64,000 nucleotides of DNA from Episyrphus balteatus (GCF_945859705.1 NC_079134.1:49530402-49594401); one strand, 5' to 3'; positions 21,530 to 33,997 are shown, counted from the stretch's first letter. Numbers and translations are program-made. The notes: generated by a model from the sequence alone, not told the origin.

Positions 21530-21964
21530 CTAGAAAATTCTTAACGAATACCTTTTTGTTGCTTGTTTAAAGTTGGTTTCTTTTGGACTTTTAATGGGTT
21601 AAAATGATCCGTGCTGTTAATCACTCTGCGGAGTGTTGAAACACTTGCAGAAACACCAGCTTTTTGTTTGATTTTCGCAACAGAGTCAAATGAATTGGAG
21701 GCAGATCTCAAAATTTCTCATCGATTAACTGCTATTTTTGCCGTTTTTTACCTTAATTCATATTTTTCCTGTACGAACTTTTATTTTTGAGGTATGAATA
21801 GGCAACACACTAAAACTCCGATCAATTTTGGTAGCTATAGCAGACCCGGTCAGTACTTGTTCCGTTAACAAATTAATTTTAGCTCTGTCGACAGTATTCA
21901 AAGCTTTTAATCTACTACTTTTTTTTTTAATTTTAATTAAATGACAAAATCTCACTGAGAACAT
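21530..21964 (-). pseudogene. Tc1-like transposase DNA-binding region, right arm
   Basis: The frame at 21964-21758 gives the same first helix-turn-helix as the left arm. After a stop, 21700-21530 continues with FDSVAKIKQKAGVSASVSTL, then RRVINSTDHF and KKPTLNKQQKGIR, then stop, then LQMSW. This is the order of the second helix-turn-helix and linker in Tc1-like transposases. The DDE catalytic part is absent, so this copy cannot make transposase. Confidence 0.7.
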
Positions 21965-22270
21965 TTCAACCTTTGATTTGGTATGCCAAACACCTCAAAA
22001 CTCTCATAAACAACGAAGATATTGACCTTGAAAGACCGTGTGTCTATTCAGTTGACGCAAAAAAAAACTGCATTTTTCCATATGGGACGTTTTTAAGAGA
22101 ACACGAAAAAAAATAGCGGTACTTTGAGAATTATTCTTTCTGATTTGGTTTCTCAACATCGCAAGCTAACTGTAAACATCATCAAATGTTACATGAAAGC
22201 TCAATCTTAGGAAAAAATGGACAAAATACCTTTGAAAATTTGTGTGCTTATTCAGTTGAAGCGGAGTGTA

Positions 22271-23325
22271 GGTATGTAGATGTAAATTGTAGATGTCAAA
22301 ATAACAATGCAACGTGACGATGATCATCCAATTATTGTTGGTCTTATCAACCAAAGACAGCGAGCAAGTAATTTCTTCCTTCCTTTTCTAGGAATATACC
22401 CAGTGTATCAATGAATGGTCTCAGATGCAGTTGCGAAATGCGAGGTCTGTTTGCTTGCTAACTTGCTGGCTTATAATAGCTACCACGTAGAGGTTTTAAT
22501 TCAACATTAACGTTCTTATCTTATATTAAGCTCCTTTTTGATGAGTTTGTTGGCATCATAGTTTTGCAGAATTGATCTGAGAAGTGATGATCCATTTAAA
22601 TCTGATCGATGTTTAAGTCAACATTAGGGGAGCTAGCAACTTTTACTGATTTTAATATAAAAGCAGAGATGGATTATCATAATACATTGTTCTCAGCATC
22701 ATTTCTCTGCAGGAAAGTTCGCTGCGATTCTAATGCGATCAAAGACGACGAGCTTGACACCCTAGTAGTGTATTGTCCCACCCTGTGTCCTCAAAATCTT
22801 CATGCTGTCCTTGATTCGCCATTTTAAGTAACAGTAGCATACATGGAGCTTATTTGAATACTGCACGCTGAGTCTATTCGGATTGGGATATCCTTAACAG
22901 CTGCTTTCCTTTGAGGCTAGATTCCGCCTCTCTTTGTATGGCACTCTTTTGCTTCATTCTCCGGTGGGATTGGAGCTCTTAGTCATCCAAATCCATTGCC
23001 AGCAGAGACAATCGTCGTGCTTAGAAGAGGTCTACTTTGATTAGAGGTGGAACCATATGTCACAGCTCTATATCCTTCACAAAGCTGTTATGTTAAGCTT
23101 TCTTATTAGCCCGTACTTTCACCGATCCCTGCGATGTTACCGGTGCCCTCCGTGAGCTAACCTGGTTTATACAACTTCATTACTTATCAGTCTTTTGAGG
23201 GCAGTATTGGTTAGCATATGTTTAATGCACAATTTCCGGAAGCTTTCAAGTTCTAGTACTAGCCCGTAGAGTTTTGGTGTCCAACTCCGATGGGAACGTA
23301 GAAGAGAAATGCCCCATCTTAGGTG
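22271..23325. other. Unassigned DNA
   Basis: No repeat family is recognised. The 72-codon frame at 22609-22827 (+) has no known domain. The stretch 22850-23320 is less AT-rich but carries stops in all frames. Confidence 0.35.
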
Positions 23326-23955
23326 CCCAAGTAACAATTTTACTTGCATAAGGTACATTTTCTTCTATTCGGCAAGCTATAGTTTGTATACGTTTAGTTT
23401 AAGGCTTACTTACGCAAATCATCCATTTTGGAAAAGAAGGAGGCCTCCTTAAGGCTATCTCGAAGTGTTTAGAAGAAGCCTTGTAGATATAAGTTAAAGA
23501 AGACCTTTATAAGACCTGTTTGAACCGTTCTAAAGAAACCTTGTATTTTCAAGTGACAGAAGGCTTTCATAAGACCTGTTTCAAGAGATTCTTGTAAGTA
23601 TGCAATGTTTTCATCTCGTAAGTATACAATGTTTTTCACCAGTAAGCATGCAAAGTTTTTTTTTTAAATAATGAATTCAATAAATTCCTTTTTTTTATGC
23701 ATAAATCAACACCTTATTATAACATCCTACGCAAGTAATCCGGTTTGTGCATTAGATAAACCCTCTGCAGGAAGACCTCCATAAGGCCATTTTTAGCTGT
23801 TTGTCACAAGCTATTAACTTGTGGATGTGAAGGAAAGTCCTATGCAATTTCGGTAAAATGCGCCAAAATGATTTGTATAAGACCTGTCCTTCTTCTAATG
23901 CAAGCCAAAAAAAAAGCTTGCATTGACCCTTATGAAAGCTAAATTGTTACTTGGG
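23326..23955. mobile_element. MITE with CCCAAGTAACAATTT inverted ends
   Basis: CCCAAGTAACAATTT at 23326-23340 is exactly mirrored by AAATTGTTACTTGGG at 23941-23955. Inside, 23480-23580 holds two diverged copies of a unit with CCTTGTA…CATAAGACCTGTTT. Bases 23595-23660 hold three copies of GTAAGTATGCAATGTTTT. The same end motif recurs at 33998-34010. Target duplication is unclear. Confidence 0.65.
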
Positions 23956-26800
23956 TGGTGCGCTCAATTATTGAAGAAAAGCCTCAACCAACTTTATATA
24001 TGCAAGTGGAGACAGCTAGCTAGGAACCGAGCTTGATGGAGATGATGTCGTTGATGATTGAGACCAAGATTCATCCTGGACTTTGAGCGCCATCTTAATT
24101 CTTAAGTAAGTAAGTTTCAGGTGCCTTTGTAAGTAACATTAGGGAAGTGCTACGAAAAGAGAATTCATATTTCTCCAAACCAAACACGGCTCCTGATAAT
24201 ATAAACTTCATTAATAGAATGAAAGTATCTTAAATAACTTGTTTTATGAAAACAATAAGAAACCCTCTTTTTTTATAGCCCAGTTTCTAATTTAACCTTT
24301 TCTAGTTTTCCCACTCCATATCACTGTCAAGAAAGAAAGCAAAAAAAAATGCAAAAACCAAAACACCACTAACAAAGGCGACACATCACTATCAAGATGC
24401 TGTGCGATTCGACGCGACGACAAAACGACGCGACGGCGGTGGTGCCAGCATTCAGCAAGCATCACCATCAGAAAGCGACCGACGACGCTACGCGCCGAGG
24501 AAAACAACAACGACGACTACACGATGGGAAACGATGATGATGAAGACGAAGAGAAGGAGGCTAATTAAAATTTAATTAAACAAATAAAGTGCTATCGCAC
24601 AAAAAGCAGATAAATTAATGAAAATTTTAATTGCATTTTTGCTGCCGTAAGGGAAATCCATTTGTGCTCTCCAACTTTTGGCGAGCGAGAAACGAAAGAG
24701 AGAGAGTAGGTAGAAGATACAAGGGAATGGGTGGTGCGATGGGCAAATGTGTATAAAATACACACAAACCGAAGGACTACGATTATAATGTTAGTCCTCG
24801 GGTATATCAACAACATTCACATACATTTAAAATAGTTTCTCTACGTACAACACATATGCGGGAGAGATGGAAGGGAGACGGAATAGCATATCACAAAAGT
24901 TGATGACGATGTTTACGAAACCAGCGGCAATGGCAGCAGCGGTATAGCAATAGCAGTGCGACATGTTCGGCTGCGATTATGTCCTTAAACTGATGGCGAT
25001 GGCTGACGGAAGTAGTCTAATTCAAAAAGCGCTCTTATTATGGTCAACGAGATGCAATTACAAGAGTATATAGTCGGAAAGTCGAGTCGAGGGGGTAAAT
25101 TACATTGTCTCCACTCCTATTCTCATTTTGCGTGGTGGCTTGCTCTGACGGGTGGGCCAAAGGGACAACAGAAGGGCCAAGAGAGTAGTATCAAGAGGAC
25201 CACTCAGAACCAAATTCAATTTACAAGGCGTCGGTCGTCGTCGACTACGGAAGGAGATGGATGTTGGGCTGTTGTATTGTTTTCCAGGACTATCAGACTA
25301 AGTTTTTTGCTTTCATTGTTTTTTTTTTTTGCTGTTCTTATTTAACAATTTTTACGTTTTTTCCCCGTTCATCTTCCGAGTTGGGGGTTGGAGGGGGGTT
25401 ATAAAATGTTCTTTCATTACGCACCCCCTTGAGAAAAAAAGTCAGCCCCAAAAGCACGAGGGGTAACAATATAAAGCAATAAATAACCCGCGAAATTTAA
25501 TTAAAAAACCTTTTTCCATTATAAGTAAAGTTTGCATCACATCATGTTGTACAAAACACGGATAGAGCTATAGGAAGTGAGCTCAGGCCATCAGGCCAGG
25601 CCAAGGCAGACGAGGCGAGGCGCAGCGTGGTGCTGGACTCGATGAGTAAGGAGAAGAGGCAGCACAGCAATGATGGACACAGCGCGCCACATTCAAATGA
25701 TAAGGGACGCAGACAGTGATGATCAAGAATGGCGCCCGGGCTTGACCATACGACGCCAATATAATTTCCCATATATGCACCAAATTCAGAAAGAGTGTGA
25801 GTGAGAGTTTGAGGACATCAAAGTGGACGAACTAGGTGATGCATACATGAATCTCCCAGTTCCATTTATATTCAAAAGGGGGGGAAACTGACTGGCGCCC
25901 AACAAACAGCCCATAGTGGAGTAGTGAGGAGCGTTGGGTATCATCTCTCGTGTCATTTGATTGATGTATGTCAGTTAAATAATTTAATTACATGGGAACC
26001 AGATGTTGTTGGAGGCAGCCAACAACGCGACGCGGTTCTAGACTGGGTGGGGTTGGTAGGTATACATTATGCGCCCATGCCCAATGCCGTAGTTTCAGAC
26101 TTTTCATTCACTTTATTGTTTTAATTATTTAAGCGGTTAAAGATATAGGTGTGGTGCGCTTTTTCTTTGATATTTTGATTAAAATTAATTTAAAATCAAA
26201 AGGCTGGGGCATTGTACCAATTGCTTGGATGTGAGTATATCACTGACAAACACAATCGTAGATTTTATGTACAAAATTTAAATTAATTAAAATAATGTTG
26301 TATACAATTTAATGTATGGACCATAATTCGAGACTCATCTTCAAAAGTCACAACGAGCAGTTTTAAAATTTAAAAATTCCATTTAACCAAACACCTCAAA
26401 CACTTTAATTTGTTTGAGTCCTGTACAAAATTGTTGAGTATGGTCACATTTCAGTTTGAAGAATGTCTAGTGTCCACCTTCCTTTAATACTTTGAATAAT
26501 AAAAAGCCGATAGCATACTTCGAGAGACTATTCATCAATACCAATCCTAATATTAATTTTTAAATAATTTTTTCTAACCATAAAATCTTTTTTGGAGAAA
26601 GTATGAACCTTTGTTCTTTTTTTCTAACACACTGAAAAATTCCGGGAACGCTTACATCTTTTAAAAACAATTAAAAAACTTAAGTTAAGTTCACACAATT
26701 TTTTTAGAGAATATCCAAACGGGTGATTTTCTGTTTTTTCTCAGAATAAATACTTTTTGATATGTATTGACAAAAAGTTTATACTATTAAAGTCCAAAAT
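23956..26800. other. Unassigned, possibly single-copy noncoding DNA
   Basis: No repeat family or recognisable gene. Sequence near 24400-24560 is rich in GACGACG and GATGATG triplets but has no convincing frame. Frames at 25040-25345 (+) and 25542-25783 (-) lack known domains. It resembles intronic or intergenic fly DNA. Confidence 0.35.
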
Positions 26801-26811
26801 AAATCATTTCG

Positions 26812-27144
26812 GTAGCAGGTGGCCATGGCACAGAGGAATAAGTAGATGACTTCAGAGCCAGACATCGTGGGTTCGAGCCCAACGGTCGGCTCAGAAGTTT
26901 TTTCTAAATCGCCAGCTTAACTGAAGCCACCTGTGCGATAATATGAGACAATTTTCAACTATGTCTCCTCCTCTGTGCCACGTAGTTCTATGTTATATGT
27001 TCTTTCTTTGTGTCTATCTGTCCTTCTCTTTGTCATTGTCTGGTGTTGTCTCAGCCAAATGGCCTCAGTTGCCGCGCTGATAAGTGTCAGTAGTTCGTAC
27101 ATTCATGTACGAAGTACTATGTATATAATAATAATAATAATAAT
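26812..27144 (+). mobile_element. tRNA-derived SINE (333 bp) with TAA tail and target duplication
   Basis: The head holds pol III box A-like (TGGCCATGGCACAGAGGA) and box B (GGTTCGAGCCC) sequence spaced as in a tRNA. A tRNA-unrelated body follows, and the element ends in an ATA/TAA tandem (27124-27144). AAATCATTTCG occurs directly before (26801-26811) and directly after (27145-27155), the target duplication made by LINE-driven insertion. No other copy is evident in the window. Confidence 0.85.
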
Positions 27145-27155
27145 AAATCATTTCG

Positions 27156-29385
27156 CGAACCTGGTAACACTATTACTTTTTTTGTCTTTTGTTATAACAA
27201 ATGTTTCTACTTTCCACTAAATTAACGGAGCTGAGTTTTTAAATTTGTTGACTTTCGCATTTTTATGAGGAAAGTATAACGTCACACAAATTTAACCACC
27301 CTCCCGGTTGCAATTAAGTTCAGATGGAACTTATCTAGCAATTTAGCAACAAAAACTCGTCAAAAACGCGTCCCAAACGCGTGCAAAACGCTCCAAAACG
27401 CTTCCGAAACGCTTCCAAAACGCATCCAAAACTCGTCCAAAACGCTACCAAAACGCGTCCTTTTGTTTTGTATATGATTTATTATTCATAACAGAAAATT
27501 CATAAGAGGATAACAGAAACGGCACAATAGGCCCAATTATCTTTGATAAAGAGTAACCATTGGTAGGCTTTCTTTCTAAACTAATCATTCGTCCTTTTTG
27601 CTTCTTCTATTGTTTTTGTAAAAGAGCTTTTTTTGATAAAGGTACTTATGGACAGGAAAAGAGGGCAATTGAGAGACAAATATCCCTATATTTTCTGTAC
27701 TGCCATTTTTTATCGGACAGAGTTTAACGATTATTATGAGCATCCACGTAGCTATGGTACAATCGTCCCACCCGTGACGATGCAACAATTCAGAATTTAA
27801 AATAAATCTTTAATAGCATCATGATATTTTAATTAACAGAAAAATGAATTCTGCGATCAATACTTTTTTAAAGCAACTTGTTTAGATAATAGGATTTTTA
27901 ACATATTCTATGTTTTTTTTTTATTAAAGGGGAACAAAGTGAAACTCTAACGCTAACAATTTATTTAAAAAAAAAATAAGTTCATAGGGTTATCTACAAT
28001 TTTTAAAACTTCCGGTTGCAAAAATTTTGTTAAAATTCAATTAAAATATTTCGCATGACAGTTCCTTATACATTCTAACATGAGTTGGCCTTACATAGAT
28101 GTTATGAATGTGTGTGTTTCTACGGTTCATAGAAAAATTATTATACCAAAAAACTAAATTAATAAAAAAAAAACTAAAACAAACTAGCTATATGATCATC
28201 AAACATTTTTCGCATCATATTATTTTTGATTTCATTATAAATAGAAAACTAGAGAGATTGCAACTATCCTCTCCTCGTCGGTCGTCTCAGTTTGTCTTTT
28301 CTGTCTCTCTGGGTTATAGAATGGAATTGTTCAAACTTGCATCAGGCCATGTCAGCATCAGGCAAGGCAAGGCAAGCCACCAGTAGCAACAAATTTAATT
28401 GCTAGAGTTCTCTAGTTGAAAAACGGATCCATCAGAACTCTCTAACAAGCAATTAGATGGCAGTTTATGAATGCATAACTTTTCCATTTTTATTAGACAT
28501 GCCACATTTTGCACCTAATTGACCACAAGCTCAGCCCAAGCTTCTCGTCCATGTCAATTTGCTATTTGCTGCATTTGCTTTGGTCTGGGCACTATGGCTG
28601 TATCCTGTATGCTCTGGCTGCTGTATGCCCCATTCCCGCGCACACAACTAATACCCACCTACAACTACTACTACTTTCCAGGATGGAGAATCTCGAAACG
28701 TAGATATAGTACACACGTATACAGGACATGAACTTAACCTACCCTTATATACGTTAGCGTTTCTATATGATTTAAAGAGGGTTCGGGTTTATAGTGTTCG
28801 GCTGTTGTCCTTCTCCCGAGTGACATCCGGTTTTAGCATCCGAATGACATCTTGTTATTTAGTTAGTTTCCGAATGTGGGCGGATGAAAATGTTATACTT
28901 TGTAGGAATATATGATGTTTGGGAGAGGGGTTTGAGGAAATGTGGTGGAGATGATTTGACGAAGTCTCTAATAGGGTACAGTATTAGTTGCAGTTGGATA
29001 GAGTTCTAATATAGAAGTTTCTATAGGTTGCACTTTACAGGTACATACAATAACACAATCGTGATGATGACGATGATGATGACAGTGACAGTGGAAGTGG
29101 AAAACAAAAGGAATTTGTTGTATTGTTATCAAAACTAATATTAAAAGCTTTTATAAGTTATTAGAGAGTTGGGAATCGTTGATCCTGTTCTTGTGACTCG
29201 TACCTGTGGTCTTCAAAAGTGAAATGTCAAGTGGGTCAGAATCCAATCAAATCAATATTGATAGAGTTATTGTTTCTTGGCACTTGTTTGATGACTGCAC
29301 AAATGTAGTTATGAAAAGACTGATTAAAATCCAATCTTGAGTTCTTTTTTTATTTGTGATATATTAAGCATTAATGTATAGATTT
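27156..29385. other. Unassigned DNA with a short minisatellite
   Basis: No gene. Bases 27355-27461 hold about ten units of an 11-12 bp repeat (CCAAAACGCTT and variants, with CGCGT variants). The remainder up to 29385 is unrecognised. A GATGATGACGATGATGATGA tract lies near 29061-29086. Confidence 0.4.
27355..27461 (+). repeat. Minisatellite of CCAAAACGC units
   Basis: Roughly ten degenerate copies of an 11-12 bp unit, for example CTTCCAAAACGC, ATCCAAAACTCG and TACCAAAACGCG. Confidence 0.7.
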
Positions 29386-29732
29386 ATCACAACAAAAACA
29401 TTACTGTTAAAAAAAGAGCCAAGTTATCCTATGTTGAAATTATGCTGGCACAAAAAGTATTGAGATATAAAAGTGTACCAAGTTCTAAAGCTTGGGTTCA
29501 AATTCGTATCAATAAAATTTTGATTGCTTACTTGACAATTTTTGTTTTAAATACCGATTTTTAAAGTTATTTCAAAAATTTGCCAAGTAAACAATCAAAA
29601 TTTTATTGATACGAATTTGAACCCAAGCTTTAGAACTTGGTACACTTTTATATCTCAATACTTTTTGTGCCAGCATAATTTCAACATAGGATAACTTGGC
29701 TCTTTTTTTAACAGTAATGTTTTTGTTGTGAT
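29386..29732. repeat. Long palindrome (347 bp) next to a satellite
   Basis: The left arm (29386 to about 29545) and right arm (about 29580-29732) are near-perfect reverse complements, from ATCACAACAAAAACATTACT to its mirror. Only a few mismatches occur and the centre is about 30 bases. No target duplication is seen. It directly abuts the 147-bp tandem array. Confidence 0.85.
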
Positions 29733-29769
29733 TTCACTACTTTTTGCAAGGTATGGCTGTAGAATTGAA

Positions 29770-30515
29770 AATCTCTATATTTGATGAGAATTCAGTGAAA
29801 ATGGGCGGTTGCCACGCCCCCTGGCTGAAATTCTCAAACTTTAATTTTTTTCCTTTGTATAAACTACCATCTCTACCATTCTACCAAATTTCAAGATTCT
29901 ACGATAATCAGAAGTGCTCTATAATATTTGATGAAAATTCAGCGGAAATGGGCGGTCGCCACGCCCCCTGGTTGAAATTCTCAGATTTAAATTTTTTTCC
30001 TTTGTATAAACTACCAGCTCTACCATTCTACCAAATTTCAAGAAACTCCGATAATCAGAAGGGCTCTAAAATATTTAATAAAAATTCAGCGGAAATGGGC
30101 GGTTGCCACGCCCCCTGGCTAAAATTCTCAAATTTTAAATTTTTTCCTTTGTGTAAATTACCAGCTCTACCATTCTACCAAATTTCAAGATTCTACGATA
30201 GTCAGAAGTGCTCTATAATATTTGATGAAAATTCAGCGGAAATGGGCGGTTGCCACGCCCCCTGGCTAAAATTCTCAAATTTTAAATTTTTTCCTTTGTA
30301 TAAACTATCAGCTCTACCATTCTACCAAATTTCAAGATTCTACGATAATCAGAAGTGCTCTATAATAATTGATGAAAATTCGGCGAAAATGGGCGGTTAC
30401 CACGCCCCCTGAATTAAAAATCTCAAATTTTCGATTTTTTCCTTTGTATACACCACAAGTCCTATCACCATGTAAAATTTCAAGTTTCTACGATAGCGGG
30501 AAGGTCTCCATAATT
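29770..30515 (+). repeat. Tandem array with exact 147-bp period
   Basis: The landmark GGGCGGTTGCCACGCCCCCT (with small changes) starts at 29803, 29950, 30097, 30244 and 30391, exactly 147 bp apart each time. Because 147 is a multiple of three, one open frame (29744-30412, 222 codons) runs through the array and encodes a 49-residue repeat with CHAPWLKFSN and LPFYQIS. I see no start context, splice signal or known domain, and treat the frame as a by-product of the satellite. The DNA downstream (30516-30560) has a GTGAGTCA-type short tandem. Confidence 0.88.
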
Positions 30516-30559
30516 TTGATGATCTGTCAGTGAGTCAGTGAGTCAGTTACGGTTTTCGC

Positions 30560-31059
30560 GATTTTTGAAGTCCTTTATCTCAGAAACTACTCATCGTAAG
30601 AAGCTGAAATTTTGTGAGGAATTTGGGTTCGGCGAGCTCAACAAATGTAGCGAGTTTGAAATTTCTGACATCTTTGGTGTGGAAGTTAGAGGGGGGTCGA
30701 AAATGGCCTGAGTTGTTTCCTGTAAATAAGGGTGTAGTGCCAAAGTTGCTAGAGAACTTGGCTGGGCACTACCGTGCCCCTTGATTATACAGAGTGATTT
30801 AAGAGGAATGTATACCAAAAAAGCTAAAGCGTATAAATTGGGTCCAGAAATGAACACCTTTAAGCCAAGTAGCCCGAAGAATATCTGAGCGTCAAAGTTC
30901 GGGTGTTCTTCACAAGATGACTTCAAAAATAAAAACACCTCAAGTAAAATATCCTATATAACATTTTGAAGCCAATAATTCTTTACGTGCATCATTTATC
31001 CTGGCATAAAAAGCAACAATATATAGCCAAGTACAGTTACCAACGTTCATGCACTGTCG
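30560..31059. other. Repeat-like DNA following the 147-bp array
   Basis: This appears continuous with the repeat family at its left. The minus-strand frame 30591-30938 has no recognisable domain. Confidence 0.4.
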
Positions 31060-32519
31060 ATCAATAGAATAGGTTCACCTTGTAAACGGCAAGGAAGAGC
31101 TTTTTTCGTTTAAAACCAGCTTTTCAAAAACCTTTTCGAGAATGCAGCTTCAAAGCATGTCTTTTTTCCTAACGGTAATTGCGTATCCTGGTTTGAAATG
31201 TTTCTAAAAAAGGCTTATTTTGATCGTTCAATAGAATAGGTTCACCCATTTTGGGTTGAAAGAAACTTAGATGAGTGGGCAGGTTTTTTGGTAGAGTAAA
31301 GTGAGATTTATTTAAACATGTTTTAAGGCAAAATGTCACAGTAAAATTAGTGCCTTAGTTTCGAAGAAAAAATAAAAATCAGGTTTTAGACAGAACAAAA
31401 TTAAGGTGTGTGTGTAAAATCGAAAAAAAAAAAATGAAATATAGCAGTATAGAACCTAGTTAGCAGTTCTTTAAGAAATAAAGAAAACTACGTAAAAACT
31501 ATAATAAAAATATGATACGAGGGAAAAAGAGCCTAAAAATGAAAAGAAAAGCGCACTATCCTTTGGTTGGTATTCGATTCTTCCGTATTTAAGTCTTAAA
31601 TTAAATCTTCCCCCTGAAAGTACTCTTACTCTTTGAACTGTAGAAATATTGATGAGAAGTGCCCAAATTTAGATTGCATTTAAAACCAATAGGGAACTCC
31701 TTTAAAACCTCAAAGAATCGAAAATAGGTTGAATTTCGAAAAGTGTCACATGAGTTAAAAAAGAGATTTGCAGCGTGTGTGTTCTCTCCGAGGAATTAAA
31801 TAAAATTTGTGTATCCTGGAAAGTTTAAGTCATTTCTAATTTGATTTAGGAAGGGGCGAACTGCTATTGCAGTAATGTCGAAGTAATGGTTATAGTCGAT
31901 ATTCCATATTTTGATAAGAATGGCCTTGATTTTCCGTCGTCTTGTTTCACTGCAAATTCATGCAAGCTCATTCGGACAATTTAGCTAGACTTTTCCGCAG
32001 GATTAAGAGGTATTCACACCGTCAGAACAGTTTTACTGTAGAAAACGAGTAAAATCCAGCACTTTTGCAATAGTCTTTTCTAGTCTTCGCACCTTTAACT
32101 TGTTGGAAAAGGTTGTAAAAATAAGAATTTTCGAATAAAATACAATACAAAAATGCAATAAAAGAAGCCTGAAGAAAGTAAACTTAAATTACATGAAAAA
32201 TTTTTAATACCCGAAACCTAATGGAGTTTTTGAGATAGTTGTTAATTCAAAGGGTTTTTTTTTAAATATATAAATTCAGTAAAATTAAATCAATATTATC
32301 GATAAAAACTATTTTACATTAACAATTTAACGTCTTTTTTGGAGAATTGTAATAAATTGTATTAATTTTTTTTAATAGTTTTGAGTCAGCTTTTTTTTTT
32401 TAAATAAGTTAGAAAAAAGGATATCTTTGAATATGAATCATTAAAAAGGGTTTTCTTCGGTTTTTGTAAGCCCAAAATTAAGTTCTTTATCGTCTATAGG
32501 GTGAACCTATTCTATTGAT
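31060..32519. mobile_element. Element with 20-bp ends ATCAATAGAATAGGTTCACC
   Basis: ATCAATAGAATAGGTTCACC at 31060-31079 is mirrored exactly by GGTGAACCTATTCTATTGAT at 32500-32519. A further copy of the end (TCAATAGAATAGGTTCACCC) lies inside at 31228-31247. No coding content or clear target duplication was found in its 1460 bp. Confidence 0.65.
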
Positions 32520-32569
32520 AAAAAAACGAAAATAAGTGGATTTTAAATAATAAATATTTAAATAATAGT

Positions 32570-32776
32570 ATGCGTATACCTAGTACCTACATTATAAAAA
32601 CTTTTGCAGAAAATCCTGATCTTTATTTGTATGGTCTACCGTTATCAAAGATAAGTGATTATTTTAAATATCCAATGCGTTCGTCTGAACTTAATATTTA
32701 CCAATCTGGATTGAATTATGGATTCACCTATTTTCGTTTCCGTATCGGACATTTATTGCAAGCTTGTAAGAGTTGA
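32570..32776 (+). other. Unrecognised 68-codon open frame
   Basis: A short frame begins MRIPSTYIIKTF and ends LLQACKS. AATAAA lies about 60 bp after the stop. I know no relative. It may be chance or part of the adjacent remnant. Confidence 0.15.
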
Positions 32777-33101
32777 ATATATGTAATTTAGAAAAATCTG
32801 TTTTTATACCTTTGCTCCATACAATTAAAGAAAAACAATAAAACGTTAATTATTTTTTGAACAAAATCAAAATATTTTTTTAAATAAAGTTTTTTAAATA
32901 AAGTTCTGATTACGAAAAATTATATCCAATATATCCAAATCATTTTCTTTTCCATGTTCGTCTTCGTATTGATTTTCATGCACTACTCTCTCGGGTTTAT
33001 TTTTAATTGTCTTTGGACGGCTACGGGATGATGGTTTTTTTTAAGGTTTTGTGCGAAGAACTTCACGAACATTATTGACCTTTTTGAATCTAAGCTAATT
33101 T

Positions 33102-33680
33102 TCAAACATTTTTCAACTCCTTTTGAACTTTCGTATGGTCACACATGCGAGCTATTCGAATCATGAATGCAACGAATAATTTGTGTTTCCCATCGAAACT
33201 AATGTTTTGAGTGTTTTTTCGATTTAATCCTTTCCAAGAATAGGGAAGGAGGAAGCCGGCTCTGTTAAAAGACGAATAACCATCGTAAAAAGGTTTGCCC
33301 ATTTTCATGAGAGTTCATTTTGAATTCGGTTTTGAGGAACCGAATAAAGCGAAGTTGATTGGTTTTATCTGTAAAAGATTCTCAAATTCTTCAAGGTCTT
33401 CCATTGATTTTGTTTTTGTTTGGATTCAGGATCAGTGAAATCTTCTTCTTCATATGGTTCTTTAGTCTCAATAAGTTCATTGGGTTCAACGTGTTTTTTG
33501 TTTAGATATTCAGTGATGTTTACTTGTCTACATTGCTAGTTTGAGTTAAGATTTGGACAAGAACATCACCGAATCCTTTTAGAACACATTTGAGTTCATC
33601 GATGTCAGTGCGCATCTGATTAACTCTGAATCACAAAGCATATTGAGATGATCATTTGAGATGTATTATATTGCATTGTT
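33102..33680 (-). pseudogene. Probable DUF4806-type protein remnant
   Basis: Read on the minus strand, the order is as follows. A short helical stretch, MRTDIDELKCVLKGF (about 33640-33590), comes first. An acidic linker with PYEEEDFTDPE follows. Then comes MEDLEEFENLLQ (about 33403-33368) and finally a region with LLPYSWKGLNRKN (about 33245-33205). This order (coiled coil, LE.FE.LL, then an aromatic .SW.G region) recalls insect DUF4806 proteins, whose function is unknown. The pieces lie in different frames with stops between them, so the gene is broken or the sequence has indels. Confidence 0.45.
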
Positions 33681-33997
33681 ATGAGGTGACTGTTTAGGTT
33701 GACCATATGGCGTTGATTCATGTTTCTCCATATTTTGGACACTTAAAATTTGGTCTCCAATATTCGAGTTAAACGTGTCCCGCGGTACCAATAAGGTCGA
33801 TCCATTCACCTCCTTTATCCATGAAACTCACCCTTTTGGAGTACGTCCGGACTCTCAAGAATAGTGTCCTAAGAAAATTTTAATATTATATTTAAACGTC
33901 AAAGATATTTTTTATCTATAAAAAAAACTCACCGGCATTGACAAGGAGTATTGATTATTTAGTGGCAAGGATGGCTTCATCAAATGAAAGATCCTTC

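Larger units (their letters stand above)
20917..22268. mobile_element. Tc1-like palindromic element (1352 bp) with TA duplication
   Basis: The element starts CACTCCGCTTCAACTGAATA, ends with its mirror, and is flanked by TA on both sides (20915-20916 and 22269-22270), the Tc1/mariner signature. The outer 555 bp on each side are near-perfect inverted copies (to about 21475 and from about 21710), leaving only about 230 bp of single-copy centre. Both arms encode the same 68-residue frame. Confidence 0.85.

Noticed and set aside
23448..23660. CRISPR-like direct repeats
   Set aside because: There are only two or three diverged units inside a MITE, in a eukaryotic setting.
24390..24560. GACGACG-rich stretch as a coding exon
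   Set aside because: All frames lack a recognisable domain and splice context, and the triplet bias explains the open frames.
29744..30412. 222-codon open frame
   Set aside because: It is the codon-phased reading of the 147-bp tandem array and has no start context or known domain. Kept as a satellite.
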